Of a stretch of DNA of 64,000 bases, positions 1-10,094 are shown piece after piece. The notes beneath the pieces were generated by a model. It made no database searches. It was not told where the DNA came from and saw only the letters and a list, made by a program, of their open reading frames with translations. The stretch comes from Paracoccaceae bacterium (GTDB lineage Bacteria; Pseudomonadota; Alphaproteobacteria; Rhodobacterales; Rhodobacteraceae), in contig JAHDXW010000007.1 in the NCBI GenBank assembly GCA_023383015.1, positions 47,918 to 111,917 on the forward strand. Direction: 5' to 3'. Position numbers and translations under genes: made by a program. Numbering within the stretch: position 1 is the first letter of the stretch; each line of letters begins with the position of its first letter.

Positions 1-1
1 C

Positions 2-871
2 CCCTGGGCGGCGGGGGCGACGGCGCTGATCCCGGCCGCGGGGGTGACGCCGGCGCAGCTGCCGCTGCTGCTTGCGCGGTTCGAGGCGACGCTCCTTGCC
101 GCCGCGCCGGGTGTCTACCGCCAGATGCTGAAGGCCGGCCCGCTGCCGGCGCTGCCGGCGCTGCGGCACGGGCTGTCGGCCGGCGAGAAGATGCCCGAGG
201 CGACGCATGCGGCCTGGCGGGCGGCGACCGGCCGGCCGGTGTTCGAGGCCTTCGGCATGTCGGAATGCTCGACATTCCTGTCGGGGAGCCCGTCGCGGCC
301 GGCACCGGCGGGGGCGGTAGGCTATGCCCAGCCCGGGCGACGGATCGCCGTGCTCGGCCCCGACGGCGCGCCGGTGCCGCGCGGCAGCCCCGGGGTGCTG
401 GCGGTCGGCCGCGACGATCCGGGGCTGTTCCTGGGCTACCTCGGTCAGGAGGAGGAGACCGCGGCGCGCTTCCGCGCAGCGTGGTTCGTGACCGGCGACC
501 TTGCGGTGATGGCCGATGACGGTGCCGTGACCCACCTTGGCCGCGACGACGACATGATGAACGCCGGTGGCTACAGGGTGGCCCCTGGCGAGGTCGAGAC
601 GGCGCTGGCCACCCATCCCGCGATCGTCGAGCTGGCCGCCGCGGAAGTCCGGGTGAGGTCCGGGACCGGTATCATCGCTGCCTTCTACGTCGCCGCGGAG
701 GCACTGGACGAGGAAGAGCTTTCCTGCTTTGCCGCCGAACGGCTGGCGCGCTACAAGCAGCCGCGGCTGTGGGTGCGGATGGCCGCGCTGCCGCGCGGGC
801 CGACGGGCAAGGTGCTGCGGCGGGCCCTGCGCGAGACCTGGCAGGCGGAGGCCCGTCATGATCCGGCTTGA
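2..871 (+). CDS. Acyl-CoA synthetase, AMP-binding family (5'-truncated by window edge)
   Basis: The gene enters from the left edge in frame 2, so only the C-terminal 289 residues are visible and its start is outside. The product belongs to the adenylate-forming ANL superfamily, which activates a carboxylic acid to acyl-AMP and then acyl-CoA. Visible core motifs in order are an A5-like FEAFGMSEC, TGDLAVM (A7), the hinge GRDDDMMNAGGYRVAPGEVE (A8) and a C-terminal PRGPTGKVLRR whose Lys is the expected adenylation lysine (A10). The overall style recalls benzoate- or cyclohexanecarboxylate-type CoA ligases, but the substrate cannot be read from this fragment. It overlaps the next gene by 14 bases, suggesting one operon with the thioredoxin-fold and MFS genes downstream. 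Confidence 0.85.
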   Translation, partial: PWAAGATALIPAAGVTPAQLPLLLARFEATLLAAAPGVYRQMLKAGPLPALPALRHGLSAGEKMPEATHAAWRAATGRPVFEAFGMSECSTFLSGSPSRPAPAGAVGYAQPGRRIAVLGPDGAPVPRGSPGVLAVGRDDPGLFLGYLGQEEETAARFRAAWFVTGDLAVMADDGAVTHLGRDDDMMNAGGYRVAPGEVETALATHPAIVELAAAEVRVRSGTGIIAAFYVAAEALDEEELSCFAAERLARYKQPRLWVRMAALPRGPTGKVLRRALRETWQAEARHDPA

Positions 872-1505
872 GATCTTTTCCGACCCCGTCTGCCCCTGGT
901 GCCTGATCGGCAGGGCCCATCTGGAGCGGGCGCTGGCGGGTCTGCCGCTGCGGCCCTTCGCGATCGCCTGGCAGCCCTTCCAGCTGAACCCCGACATGCC
1001 CGCGGGGGGGCTGCCGAGGGCCGACTACCTGGCCGCGAAGTTCGGCTCGCCGGCGCGGGCGGCCGAACTCCTCGCCCGCGTCGCGGCGGTGGCGGCCGAG
1101 GCCGGGCTTGCCGTCGATCTTGCCGCCGCGCGCCGGCAGCCGAACACGCTGGACGCGCACCGGCTGATCCACTGGGCGGGGATCGAGGGCCGCCAGGAGG
1201 CGGTGGTGGCCGGCCTCTTCGACGCCTTCTTCGGCATCGGCCGCGACATCGGCGATGCCGCGGTGCTGGCCGACATCGCTGCCGCGGCCGGGATGGACGG
1301 GGCGGTGGTCGCGCGCCTGCTGGCCTCCGACGCCGACCGCGACGAGATCGCCGCCCGCGACGCCCGCGCCCGCGCCCGCGGCATCCGCGCGGTGCCCACC
1401 TTCATCGTCGCCGGCCGGCATGTGGTCGAGGGGGCGCAGCCGCCCGCGTTCTGGAGGCAGGTCGTCGAGGCGCTGGCCGCCGGCGGCGGAACCGCGGAAC
1501 CATGA
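858..1505 (+). CDS. DsbA-family oxidoreductase (FrnE / 2-hydroxychromene-carboxylate isomerase-like)
   Basis: A 215-residue thioredoxin-fold protein with an N-terminal CPWC redox motif (C12, C15) in MIRLEIFSDPVCPWC, followed by the helical insertion typical of DsbA/FrnE proteins. The C-terminal stretch GIRAVPTFIVAG contains the conserved cis-proline region. There is no signal peptide, so it is probably cytoplasmic, as are FrnE-type proteins. The ATG at 858 is chosen because the fold starts there; the frame is open further upstream only inside the previous gene. Its stop overlaps the start of the MFS gene as ATGA. The family includes thiol oxidoreductases and glutathione-dependent isomerases; the specific substrate is unknown. 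Confidence 0.85.
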   Translation: MIRLEIFSDPVCPWCLIGRAHLERALAGLPLRPFAIAWQPFQLNPDMPAGGLPRADYLAAKFGSPARAAELLARVAAVAAEAGLAVDLAAARRQPNTLDAHRLIHWAGIEGRQEAVVAGLFDAFFGIGRDIGDAAVLADIAAAAGMDGAVVARLLASDADRDEIAARDARARARGIRAVPTFIVAGRHVVEGAQPPAFWRQVVEALAAGGGTAEP

Positions 1506-2716
1506 GGCCTGCCGCCCCCCTTGCCTTCGCCGAGTTCGTGGCGATGATGGCGATGCTGTTCGCGGTCCTGGCGCTGTCGGTGGACGCGATGCTGCCGGCG
1601 ATACCCGAGATCGCGGCCGAGCTTTCGCCGGCGGCACCTAACCGCGCCCAGCTCGTGATCGCCGCCTTCATCCTCGGCACCGGCCTCGGCATGGTGGTGC
1701 TGGGACCGGCCTCCGACAGCTTCGGGCGGCGGCCGGTGATCGCCGTCGGCATGGGGCTCTACCTCCTCGGCGGCCTGGGGGCGGCGGCGGCGCCGACGCT
1801 CGAGGTGCTGCTGGCGGCGCGGGTGCTGCAGGGCTTCGGCGTGGCGGCCACGCGGGTGGTCGGCAACGCGATGATCCGCGACCTTCATTCGGGCCGGCGC
1901 ATGGCCCAGGTGACCTCGACGGTGATGACGATCTTCATCCTGCTGCCCGCCGCCGCCCCGGCGCTCGGGCAGGCGATCCTGTGGGTGGCCGGCTGGCGGG
2001 AGATCTTCCTGGTGCTGATGGCAATCGCCTGCGCCGCACTGGCCTGGTTCCTGCTGCGCCAGCCCGAGACGCTGGCACCGGAACGGCGGCGGCCGTTCCG
2101 CGCCGGCCCGATCGCCGCGGCAGCCCGCGAGGTCGTCGCCAACCGGGCGGTGCGCATCTACATCCTGATCCTCGGCCTCGGCTTCGGGCAGATGCTGGCG
2201 CTCTTGTCGGTGGCCCAGCCGGTGTTCGCGGTCAGCTTCGGGCGCGACGCCGAGTTCCCCGCCTGGTTCGCGGTGATGGCGCTGGCAGCAGGAGGGGCAT
2301 CGCTGGTCAACGCCCGGCTGGTGATCCGCCTCGGGATGCGGCGGATGGCGACGGCGGCCTATCTCGCCCAGACAGTCATCAGCCTTCTGCTCTTGCCCCT
2401 CTGGGCGGCAGGGGTCCTGCCGGCGGCTGTGCAGTTCCCCGCCTTCTTCCTCTGGGCGATGTCGGTGATGTTCATGGCCGGGGTGACCTTCGGCAACCTC
2501 AACGCGCTGGCGCTCGAGCCCCTGGGTCACATCGCGGGGTTGGCCGCGGCGGTGATCGGCGCGGCCTCGTCGCTGCTGTCGGTGGCCGTCGCGGTGCCGA
2601 TCGGCCAGGCCTTCGACGGCACGCCGCTGCCGCTGATGGCCGGCGTGCTGGCCTGCTCGGCGGCGGCCTACGGGCTGATGCGAATCACCCGCCGCCTCGC
2701 CGGCGACGCCTACTGA
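1502..2716 (+). CDS. MFS transporter, Bcr/CflA drug-resistance type
   Basis: A 404-residue polytopic inner-membrane protein with about 12 hydrophobic segments. The first helix ends in SVDAMLPAIPEI, the N-terminal signature of the Bcr/CflA drug:H+ antiporters. Motif A is visible as GPASDSFGRRPV at residues 68-79 between helices 2 and 3. A second marker, RVLQGFGVA, lies in helix 4. The start ATG overlaps the preceding stop by four bases (ATGA), so translation is probably coupled. Members of this family export antibiotics or small metabolites; no substrate can be assigned from sequence. Neighbouring CoA-ligase and thiol-redox genes give no clear physiological hint. Confidence 0.88.
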   Translation: MRPAAPLAFAEFVAMMAMLFAVLALSVDAMLPAIPEIAAELSPAAPNRAQLVIAAFILGTGLGMVVLGPASDSFGRRPVIAVGMGLYLLGGLGAAAAPTLEVLLAARVLQGFGVAATRVVGNAMIRDLHSGRRMAQVTSTVMTIFILLPAAAPALGQAILWVAGWREIFLVLMAIACAALAWFLLRQPETLAPERRRPFRAGPIAAAAREVVANRAVRIYILILGLGFGQMLALLSVAQPVFAVSFGRDAEFPAWFAVMALAAGGASLVNARLVIRLGMRRMATAAYLAQTVISLLLLPLWAAGVLPAAVQFPAFFLWAMSVMFMAGVTFGNLNALALEPLGHIAGLAAAVIGAASSLLSVAVAVPIGQAFDGTPLPLMAGVLACSAAAYGLMRITRRLAGDAY

Positions 2717-2785
2717 ATCGGCGCCCCCGGGAAGCGCCACGCCGGCGGGAGAAACCCAGGCCCGATCGCGCCATTCTCCGCAGAT

Positions 2786-2825
2786 GGAAAACAATATACT
2801 AATTTCGTTGAAAGTTTGTCCAAAC
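2786..2825 (+). promoter_or_regulatory. Low-GC promoter-like island upstream of the acidic repeat protein gene
   Basis: This short stretch stands out as A/T-rich in GC-rich surroundings. It holds a good -10-like hexamer TATACT at 2795-2800 and, 13 bases on, the inverted repeat GTTTG-TC-CAAAC at 2814-2825, which could be an operator. A convincing -35 at 17-18 bases upstream is not visible. It lies 65-90 bases before the ATG at 2890, so a leader of roughly 80 bases is implied if the TATACT is used. Confidence 0.4.
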
Positions 2826-2889
2826 GGTGGCGGGATTTCGGGATGCCGGCCGATGGGCCGGCGCGGCAACGCCTGCGCGAGGAGCCACG

Positions 2890-3999
2890 ATGACCGGCCA
2901 GCCAGCAATCACGACCAAGACCTTCTGCTTCAACCTAGGCACCGACGCGGACCCGCTGCGCTTCGATGTCGTGCTCTTCCAGGACGGTGACCAGGTCTAC
3001 GCCAAGATCATCGTCCACGACGGCTATGCCGACTTCAACGCCCTGTTCTTCGGCGACGGCACCCAGGGCAACTCGGCCTTCAACGGCTTCACCGGCAAGG
3101 ATTCGTCGCTCAACCTGAACGGCGCACAGGGCTCGCTGCTGAACGGCCGGCCGGTGGAATGGGACGGGGCGATCAAGCTGAGCCCGGCCGGCCTTGGCAC
3201 CCTCGGCGCCGACAAGCTGACCTTCCTCGGCGCCGGCGACTACCAGATCTTCAAGCTCGACGGCATCACCAGCCTCGACCAGATCGACGTCCTCGGCGTG
3301 CGGGCGACCTCGACCAGCACGCCTGACGGATCGATCAAGGCGATCGGCGACTGCCTGCACGACAAGGATGCGCCCGGGGACGCCGTCAAGGCGCCGCTGC
3401 ACGACGACCCGCCCGACGACGAGCCTCCCGCGGACGAGCCGCCGGGGGAGGAGCCGCCCGCCGACGAGCCGCCCGCGGACGAGCCGCCGGGGGAAGAGCC
3501 GCCCGCCGACGAGCCGCCCGCGGACGAGCCGCCCGAGGATCCCGGAACCGAATGCGACTGCGAGCCGCCCAAGGACGACGACCGCTTCCCGGAGTGGCCG
3601 CAGGACATCTCCAACGTCGTCTTCCACTTCGACACCGACGGCGACGGCAAGGCGGACTATTTCGTCAAGGTCGACGACTTCGCCGGCAAGACCGACCACG
3701 GCAACGACCTCGACGACTTCTACGACGCGATGCTCGACTTCATCGCCAAGAGCGACCCCAACCTCGACCCGGACGCGACGCTCATCGGCGTCTCGATCAA
3801 GGGCGGCAACCAGCCGACGCAGTACTACCTCGTCCAGGGCAACACCAACGGTGCCGACCCCGACCCCGACGCCGCGCCCGACAAGCTGATGAACACCGGG
3901 CCTGGTACCGACACCGACCTCGCCTACAAGGATTTCGCGAAGTTCCTCAAGACCTGGGAGGAGGACGAGGAGGAGGGTGGCGAGGACCTCGTCGCCTGA
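2890..3999 (+). CDS. Acidic DEPP-repeat protein with EF-hand-like loop, possible type I secretion substrate
   Basis: Not recognised as a named family. The ATG at 2890 is preceded by GAGGAG at good spacing, giving 369 residues and no N-terminal signal peptide. Residues 1-170 form a domain rich in Gly, Asp and aromatic residues (for example FNLGTDADPLRFDVVLFQDG). Residues 177-217 are a low-complexity linker of the 15-residue unit DEPPADEPPGEEPPA, 2.7 copies. A canonical calcium-loop pattern DTDGDGKAD starts at residue 248, within a second domain containing DDFYDAMLDFIAKSD. The protein ends in an acidic tail and GEDLVA. A terminal acidic residue followed by hydrophobic residues recalls type I secretion signals, but this is inference. 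The gene has its own A/T-rich promoter region and converges on mfd 29 bases later. Confidence 0.75.
   Translation: MTGQPAITTKTFCFNLGTDADPLRFDVVLFQDGDQVYAKIIVHDGYADFNALFFGDGTQGNSAFNGFTGKDSSLNLNGAQGSLLNGRPVEWDGAIKLSPAGLGTLGADKLTFLGAGDYQIFKLDGITSLDQIDVLGVRATSTSTPDGSIKAIGDCLHDKDAPGDAVKAPLHDDPPDDEPPADEPPGEEPPADEPPADEPPGEEPPADEPPADEPPEDPGTECDCEPPKDDDRFPEWPQDISNVVFHFDTDGDGKADYFVKVDDFAGKTDHGNDLDDFYDAMLDFIAKSDPNLDPDATLIGVSIKGGNQPTQYYLVQGNTNGADPDPDAAPDKLMNTGPGTDTDLAYKDFAKFLKTWEEDEEEGGEDLVA
3418..3540 (+). repeat. 45-bp in-frame tandem repeat (2.7 copies) encoding DEPPADEPPGEEPPA
   Basis: Units run 3418-3462, 3463-3507 and a partial 3508-3540. The copies differ only at a few synonymous positions, suggesting recent duplication. 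A finer 15-base periodicity (D/E-E-P-P-x) lies inside each unit. The repeat encodes an acidic, proline-rich, presumably extended linker between two domains of the host protein. Confidence 0.9.
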
Positions 4000-4028
4000 C
4001 GTCACCTGCCGGCCGCGCCCGGGGCCGA

Positions 4029-7000
4029 TCAGCCCGGGCGCGCAGCCGCCGCGCCGGGCGCGGCCCCGGCCTTCTGGGCAAGGTCGCGGGCAAGCGCGAA
4101 GGCGCCGCGGATGCGCTCGGCCTCGGCCGTCCAGTCGCGTCGGATGACGAGGCGGTTGTCGCGGATGCGCGCGGCACCGTCCTCGGCAGTCAGGAACTCC
4201 ACCAGCCCGGCAGGGTTGGCGAAGCGGTCGCCGTGGAACTGGATGGTGGCCCCGCGCGGGCCGCCGTCCAGCCGGGCGATGCCCGCCTTGCGGCACATCG
4301 CCTTGATCCGCACCACCAGCAGAAGCGTGTTGACCTCGCGCGGCAAGGGGCCGAAGCGGTCGATCAGCTCGGCCGCGAACCCCTCCACCTCGACCTTGCC
4401 CTCCAGCCCCGCGAGCCGGCGGTAGAGGCCGAGGCGGACGTCGAGGTCGGGCACATAGGCCTCGGGGATCAGCACCGGCACGCCGAGGTTGATCTGCGGC
4501 GACCAGCCGTCCGCCGGCTCGGGCATCGCCGCCCCCTCGCCCGCCTTCAGCCGCGCCACCGCCTCCTCCAGAAGCTGCTGGTAGAGCTCGTGGCCGACCT
4601 CGCGGATGTGGCCCGACTGCTCCTCGCCGAGGATGTTGCCGGCGCCGCGCAGGTCGAGGTCGTGGGCGGCGAGGTTGAAGCCCGCGCCGAGCGAATCGAG
4701 GCTGCCGAGCAGCCTGAGCCGCTTCTCGGCCGCGGGCGTCAGCGGCGTTCGCGGCTTCGTCGTCAGGAAGCAGTAGGCGCGCAGCTTGGCCCGCCCCACC
4801 CGGCCGCGCATCTGGTACAGCTGGGCCAGCCCGAACATGTCGGCGCGGTGGACGATCATGGTGTTGGCGGTCGGGATGTCGAGCCCCGATTCGATGATCG
4901 AGGTCGACAGCAGCACGTCGTAGCGGCCGTCGTAGAAGGCGTTCATGCGCTCGTCGAGCAGGGCCGCGGGCATCTGGCCGTGGGCCGTGACGACCTTCAC
5001 CTCGGGGACCTGCGCGGCGAGGAACTCCTCGATCTCGGGCAGGTCGGCGATGCGCGGAACCACGAAGAAACTCTGCCCGCCGCGGTAGTGCTCGCGCAGG
5101 AGCGCCTCGCGCACCGTCACCGGGTCGAATTCGGAGACATAGGTGCGGACCGCCAGCCGGTCGACCGCGGGTGTGGCGATGACCGAGAGATCCCGCACCC
5201 CGGTCAGCGCCAGCTGCAGCGTCCGCGGGATGGGCGTCGCGGTCAGCGTCAGCACATGGACGTCCGAGCGCAGCTCCTTCAGCCGCTCCTTGTGGGCGAC
5301 GCCGAAGTGCTGCTCCTCGTCGACGACAAGCAGGCCGAGGTTGCCGAAGGCCACGCCCCTGGCAAGGAGCGCGTGGGTGCCCACCACGATGTCCACCCGG
5401 CCGTCGGCGAGGCCCGCCCGCGTCTCGGCAGCGGCCCTGGCGGGAACGAACCGCGACAGCTGCCGTACCACCAGCGGCGAGCCGCGGAAACGGTCTGCGA
5501 AGCTGCGGAAATGCTGGCGGGCCAGCAGGGTCGTGGGGCACACCACCGCGACCTGGGCGCCGGCCATGGCCACGACGAAGGCGGCGCGCATGGCGACCTC
5601 GGTCTTGCCGAAGCCGACATCGCCGACGATCAGCCGGTCCATCGGGGTGGCGCGGTCGAGGTCGGCCACGACATCGGCGATGGCGGCAAGCTGGTCGTCG
5701 GTCTCGACATAGGGAAAGCGGGCGCAGAACGCCTCCCAGGGCTCGCCGGCGGCGGCGAAGACCGGCGCGGCGCGCAGCTGGCGCTCGGCCGCAATCCGGA
5801 TCAGCCGGTCGGCGATCTCGCGGATGCGCTCCTTGAGCCGTGCCTTGCGCGCCTGCCAGGCGCCGCCGCCCAGCCGGTCCGGCGTGCCCTCCTCGGCGCC
5901 GTAGCGCGTCAGCAGCTCGATGTTCTCCACCGGCAGGAACAGCCGGTCGCCGCCGGCGTATTCAAGCGCGATGCACTCATGCGGCGCGCCCATCGCGGTG
6001 ATCGTCTCGAGCCCCCGGAAGCGGCCGATGCCGTGCTCGACATGCACGACAAGGTCACCGGGGGCGAGGCTCTCGGCCTCGCGCAGGAAGTTCTCGGCCT
6101 TGCGCCGCCGCTTGGGGGCGCGGATCAGCCGGTCGCCCAGAACGTCCTGCTCGGAGATCACGGTCAGCCCGGGCGCCTCGAACCCGTGTTCCAGCGCCCA
6201 GGTTGCAAGATGAATGCTGCCTGTACCTTGCGCGATGTCGCTGACGTTGCGGATGAGGATGTCGCCGGCGATGCCGTGGTCCTCGAGCAGCCCCTTCAGC
6301 CGCTCGCGGGCGCCGTCGGAGTAGCTGGCCACGATCACCTGCGACAGCTCGCGCCGGGTCTGAACATGGGCGGCGAAAGCATCGAAAAGGCTTATCTTCT
6401 CGTCCTGACGCTCGGGGGCAAAGTTGCGCCCCAGCCGACCGCCGGCATCGATGACGCCGGGCCCCTGGCCACGCGGAAGCACCGACAGCTGAAGCACCCG
6501 CCGCCCTTCCAGTGCGGCCCGCCAGGCCGCCTCGTCGAGGTAGAGCAGTCCCGGCGGGCACGGCCGGTAGGGGTTGTCGCCGGCGCGGCGGTCGGCCAGC
6601 GCCGCCTGGCGGGCCGCGTGCTGTTCGGCGATGCCCTCCCAGCGGGCCACGCGCGCGGCCTCGGTCTGGTCGTCCAGCGCCACCGCGGCGCCGGGCAGAT
6701 GGTCGAACAGCGTCTCGAGCCGGTCGTGGAAGTACGGCAGCCAGTGCTCCATGCCGGCATGCTTGCGGCCCTGGGTGACGGCCGCATAGACGGGATCGTC
6801 GGCCACCGCGGCGCCGAACTCCACCCTGTAGGCCTGGCGGAAGCGGGCGATCGCCTCGGTATCGAGGATGACCTCCGAGGCAGGCGCCAGTTCCAGCCGG
6901 CCGAGGCGCTCGACCGTGCGCTGGCTCAGGGGGTCGAAGCGGCGCGCGGCCTCGAGCACGTCGCCGAAGAGGTCAAGGCGCACCGGCCCCTCCGCCCCCG

Positions 7001-7523
7001 GCGGCCAGACGTCGATGATGCCGCCGCGGACCGCAAAGTCGCCCGGGGTCGAGACGGTGGCGGTCTGGGCATAGCCCATGCGGGCAAGGAAGGCGCGCAG
7101 GTGGGCGGCATCGAGCGGGCGGCCGACGGTGGCCACGAGGCTCGCGGCGCGGACGGTGGCGCGCGCGGGTATCCGCTGGCTGGCGGCGTTCAGCGTCGTC
7201 AGCAGCACAAAGCGGCCGGGCAGCCCGCCATGGGCCAGCGCGGCCAGCGTGGCCAGCCGCGCCGCCGCGATCTCGGGGTTGGGCGAGACGCGGTCGAAGG
7301 GCAGGCAGTCCCAGGCCGGAAAGGTGACAACCGGCAGGTCGGGGGCGAAGAAGGCGAGCGCGGCGCGCATCGCCTCCATCCGCCGGTCGTCGCGGGCCAC
7401 ATGGACCAGCGGCCGGCCGCCGGCGGCGACCTCGCGCGCGAGGATCAGCGCGTCGAAGCCTTCGGGCGCGCCGCCGACGATGACCGGCGCAGGGGCGGGG
7501 ACGGAACGGCTCTCGGGGCTCAT
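4029..7523 (-). CDS. mfd: Transcription-repair coupling factor Mfd
   Basis: A 1164-residue protein, the usual length for Mfd, the SF2 translocase that pushes stalled RNA polymerase off damaged DNA and recruits UvrA. The N-terminal part has the UvrB-like module (VVTFPAWDCLPFDR, then GIIDVWPPG). The mid part has the polymerase-interacting region around DLVVHVEHGIGRF. The RecG-like motor follows, with Walker A GDVGFGKTE, DEEQ box VVDEEQHFGV, motif III TATPIPRTL and motif VI QMRGRVGR. The ATG at 7523 is preferred; a GTG four codons upstream (7535) is also in frame and neither has a strong ribosome-binding site. It stands alone between convergent and tandem neighbours. Confidence 0.97.
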   Translation of the reverse strand: MSPESRSVPAPAPVIVGGAPEGFDALILAREVAAGGRPLVHVARDDRRMEAMRAALAFFAPDLPVVTFPAWDCLPFDRVSPNPEIAAARLATLAALAHGGLPGRFVLLTTLNAASQRIPARATVRAASLVATVGRPLDAAHLRAFLARMGYAQTATVSTPGDFAVRGGIIDVWPPGAEGPVRLDLFGDVLEAARRFDPLSQRTVERLGRLELAPASEVILDTEAIARFRQAYRVEFGAAVADDPVYAAVTQGRKHAGMEHWLPYFHDRLETLFDHLPGAAVALDDQTEAARVARWEGIAEQHAARQAALADRRAGDNPYRPCPPGLLYLDEAAWRAALEGRRVLQLSVLPRGQGPGVIDAGGRLGRNFAPERQDEKISLFDAFAAHVQTRRELSQVIVASYSDGARERLKGLLEDHGIAGDILIRNVSDIAQGTGSIHLATWALEHGFEAPGLTVISEQDVLGDRLIRAPKRRRKAENFLREAESLAPGDLVVHVEHGIGRFRGLETITAMGAPHECIALEYAGGDRLFLPVENIELLTRYGAEEGTPDRLGGGAWQARKARLKERIREIADRLIRIAAERQLRAAPVFAAAGEPWEAFCARFPYVETDDQLAAIADVVADLDRATPMDRLIVGDVGFGKTEVAMRAAFVVAMAGAQVAVVCPTTLLARQHFRSFADRFRGSPLVVRQLSRFVPARAAAETRAGLADGRVDIVVGTHALLARGVAFGNLGLLVVDEEQHFGVAHKERLKELRSDVHVLTLTATPIPRTLQLALTGVRDLSVIATPAVDRLAVRTYVSEFDPVTVREALLREHYRGGQSFFVVPRIADLPEIEEFLAAQVPEVKVVTAHGQMPAALLDERMNAFYDGRYDVLLSTSIIESGLDIPTANTMIVHRADMFGLAQLYQMRGRVGRAKLRAYCFLTTKPRTPLTPAAEKRLRLLGSLDSLGAGFNLAAHDLDLRGAGNILGEEQSGHIREVGHELYQQLLEEAVARLKAGEGAAMPEPADGWSPQINLGVPVLIPEAYVPDLDVRLGLYRRLAGLEGKVEVEGFAAELIDRFGPLPREVNTLLLVVRIKAMCRKAGIARLDGGPRGATIQFHGDRFANPAGLVEFLTAEDGAARIRDNRLVIRRDWTAEAERIRGAFALARDLAQKAGAAPGAAAARPG

Positions 7524-7594
7524 GGCGCCCGTCACCTACGCGCCGGCGCGGCGGTGTCAACGGCTGCCGCCGCGGGGCCGGTCCCGCCTCCGAC

Positions 7595-9297
<1,703 letters not shown>

Positions 9298-9445
9298 GCG
9301 CGGCGCTCGGCGCCCGGCCGCCGGCGCTCCCGCGGCAAGGCGTGACAGCACCGCCGCGAGCGACTAGGATCCGTGACAAGGGCCAGGATGGGCCCGTGTC
9401 ATGTACGCGGGGCGCGCCGCGGCGCGCCGGGCACGAGGTGAGCAG

Positions 9446-10033
9446 ATGAGCGGATTCCCGATGGCGGTGCCGGTCCGCCGCCCCCCCACCCGCCGGTCGG
9501 TTCTGGCCGGCGGCGCGGCCCTTCTTGCGCTGGCGGCCTGCGGCAACGGCGTCGGCGGCCGGGGGGCCGAGCGGCTGGACGCGCGGGTTGATGCCACGCG
9601 CGACTTCCTGTTCGCCCGCTACTCCGGCACCCGCGACCTTGCCGGGCGCGCCCAGGCTGTGCTCTACATGCCGCTCGTCACCGAGGCGGGGCTCTGGCTC
9701 GGGGGCGCCTACGGGCGCGGCGCCCTGCGGATCGGCGGGGCGACGGTGGACTACTACAGCGCCACGCGGGCCAGCTTCGGCCCCCAGATCGGCGCCCAGC
9801 AGTACGGATCGGCGCTGTTCTTCATGACCGCCGAGGCGCTGGCCGAGTTCCGCGCCTCGGACGGCTGGGCGGTCGGGGCCGACGTCCGCTATGCCCTGCC
9901 CGACGGCGGCGGCAGCCTCGGCGTGGAGACGACGACCGAGCGCGCCCCGGTCATCGGCATCGTCTTCGGCCAGTCGGGGCTGATCGTCGGCGCCTCGCTC
10001 GCCGGGGTGAAGTACACCCGCATCCTGCCCTGA
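9446..10033 (+). CDS. YSC84-like (DUF500) lipid-binding lipoprotein
   Basis: A 195-residue exported protein. The N-terminus has a twin-arginine stretch TRRSVLAGG, a hydrophobic segment and a lipobox-like LALAACGN, so a Tat-exported, lipid-anchored periplasmic protein is likely. The mature part has the hallmarks of the YSC84/SYLF domain: GAYGRGALRIGG, VDYYSATRASFGPQIG and IVFGQSGLIVGASLAGVKYTRI, the last matching the C-terminal SYLF signature. SYLF domains bind phosphoinositides in eukaryotes; the bacterial role is unknown. The ATG at 9446 follows GAGGTGA; an ATG at 9401 lacks a site. It converges with the dehydrogenase gene 61 bases on. Confidence 0.85.
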   Translation: MSGFPMAVPVRRPPTRRSVLAGGAALLALAACGNGVGGRGAERLDARVDATRDFLFARYSGTRDLAGRAQAVLYMPLVTEAGLWLGGAYGRGALRIGGATVDYYSATRASFGPQIGAQQYGSALFFMTAEALAEFRASDGWAVGADVRYALPDGGGSLGVETTTERAPVIGIVFGQSGLIVGASLAGVKYTRILP

Positions 10034-10068
10034 CCCCGCCCTCCCCGGGGACGGCTCGCGGGGCGGGG
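10034..10068. terminator. Candidate bidirectional terminator hairpin
   Basis: CCCCGCCC at 10034-10041 pairs with GGGCGGGG at 10061-10068 across a 19-base loop that contains a further CCCCGGGG palindrome. It starts right after the stop of the YSC84-like gene and lies between two converging genes. There is no T-tract on either strand, so this rests on position and pairing only. Confidence 0.35.
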
Positions 10069-10094
10069 CCGGCCGCGGCCCAGCGACCGGTTGC

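Noticed and set aside
3418..3540. Regular repeat that could suggest a CRISPR array
   Set aside because: The 45-bp units are contiguous, in frame and encode DEPP repeats; there are no spacers and no cas genes.
2935..5541. Long minus-strand frame (868 residues) through the acidic repeat gene
   Set aside because: It is antisense to the repeat protein and out of frame with mfd; its Arg/Val-rich product has no motif and arises from GC-rich codon bias.
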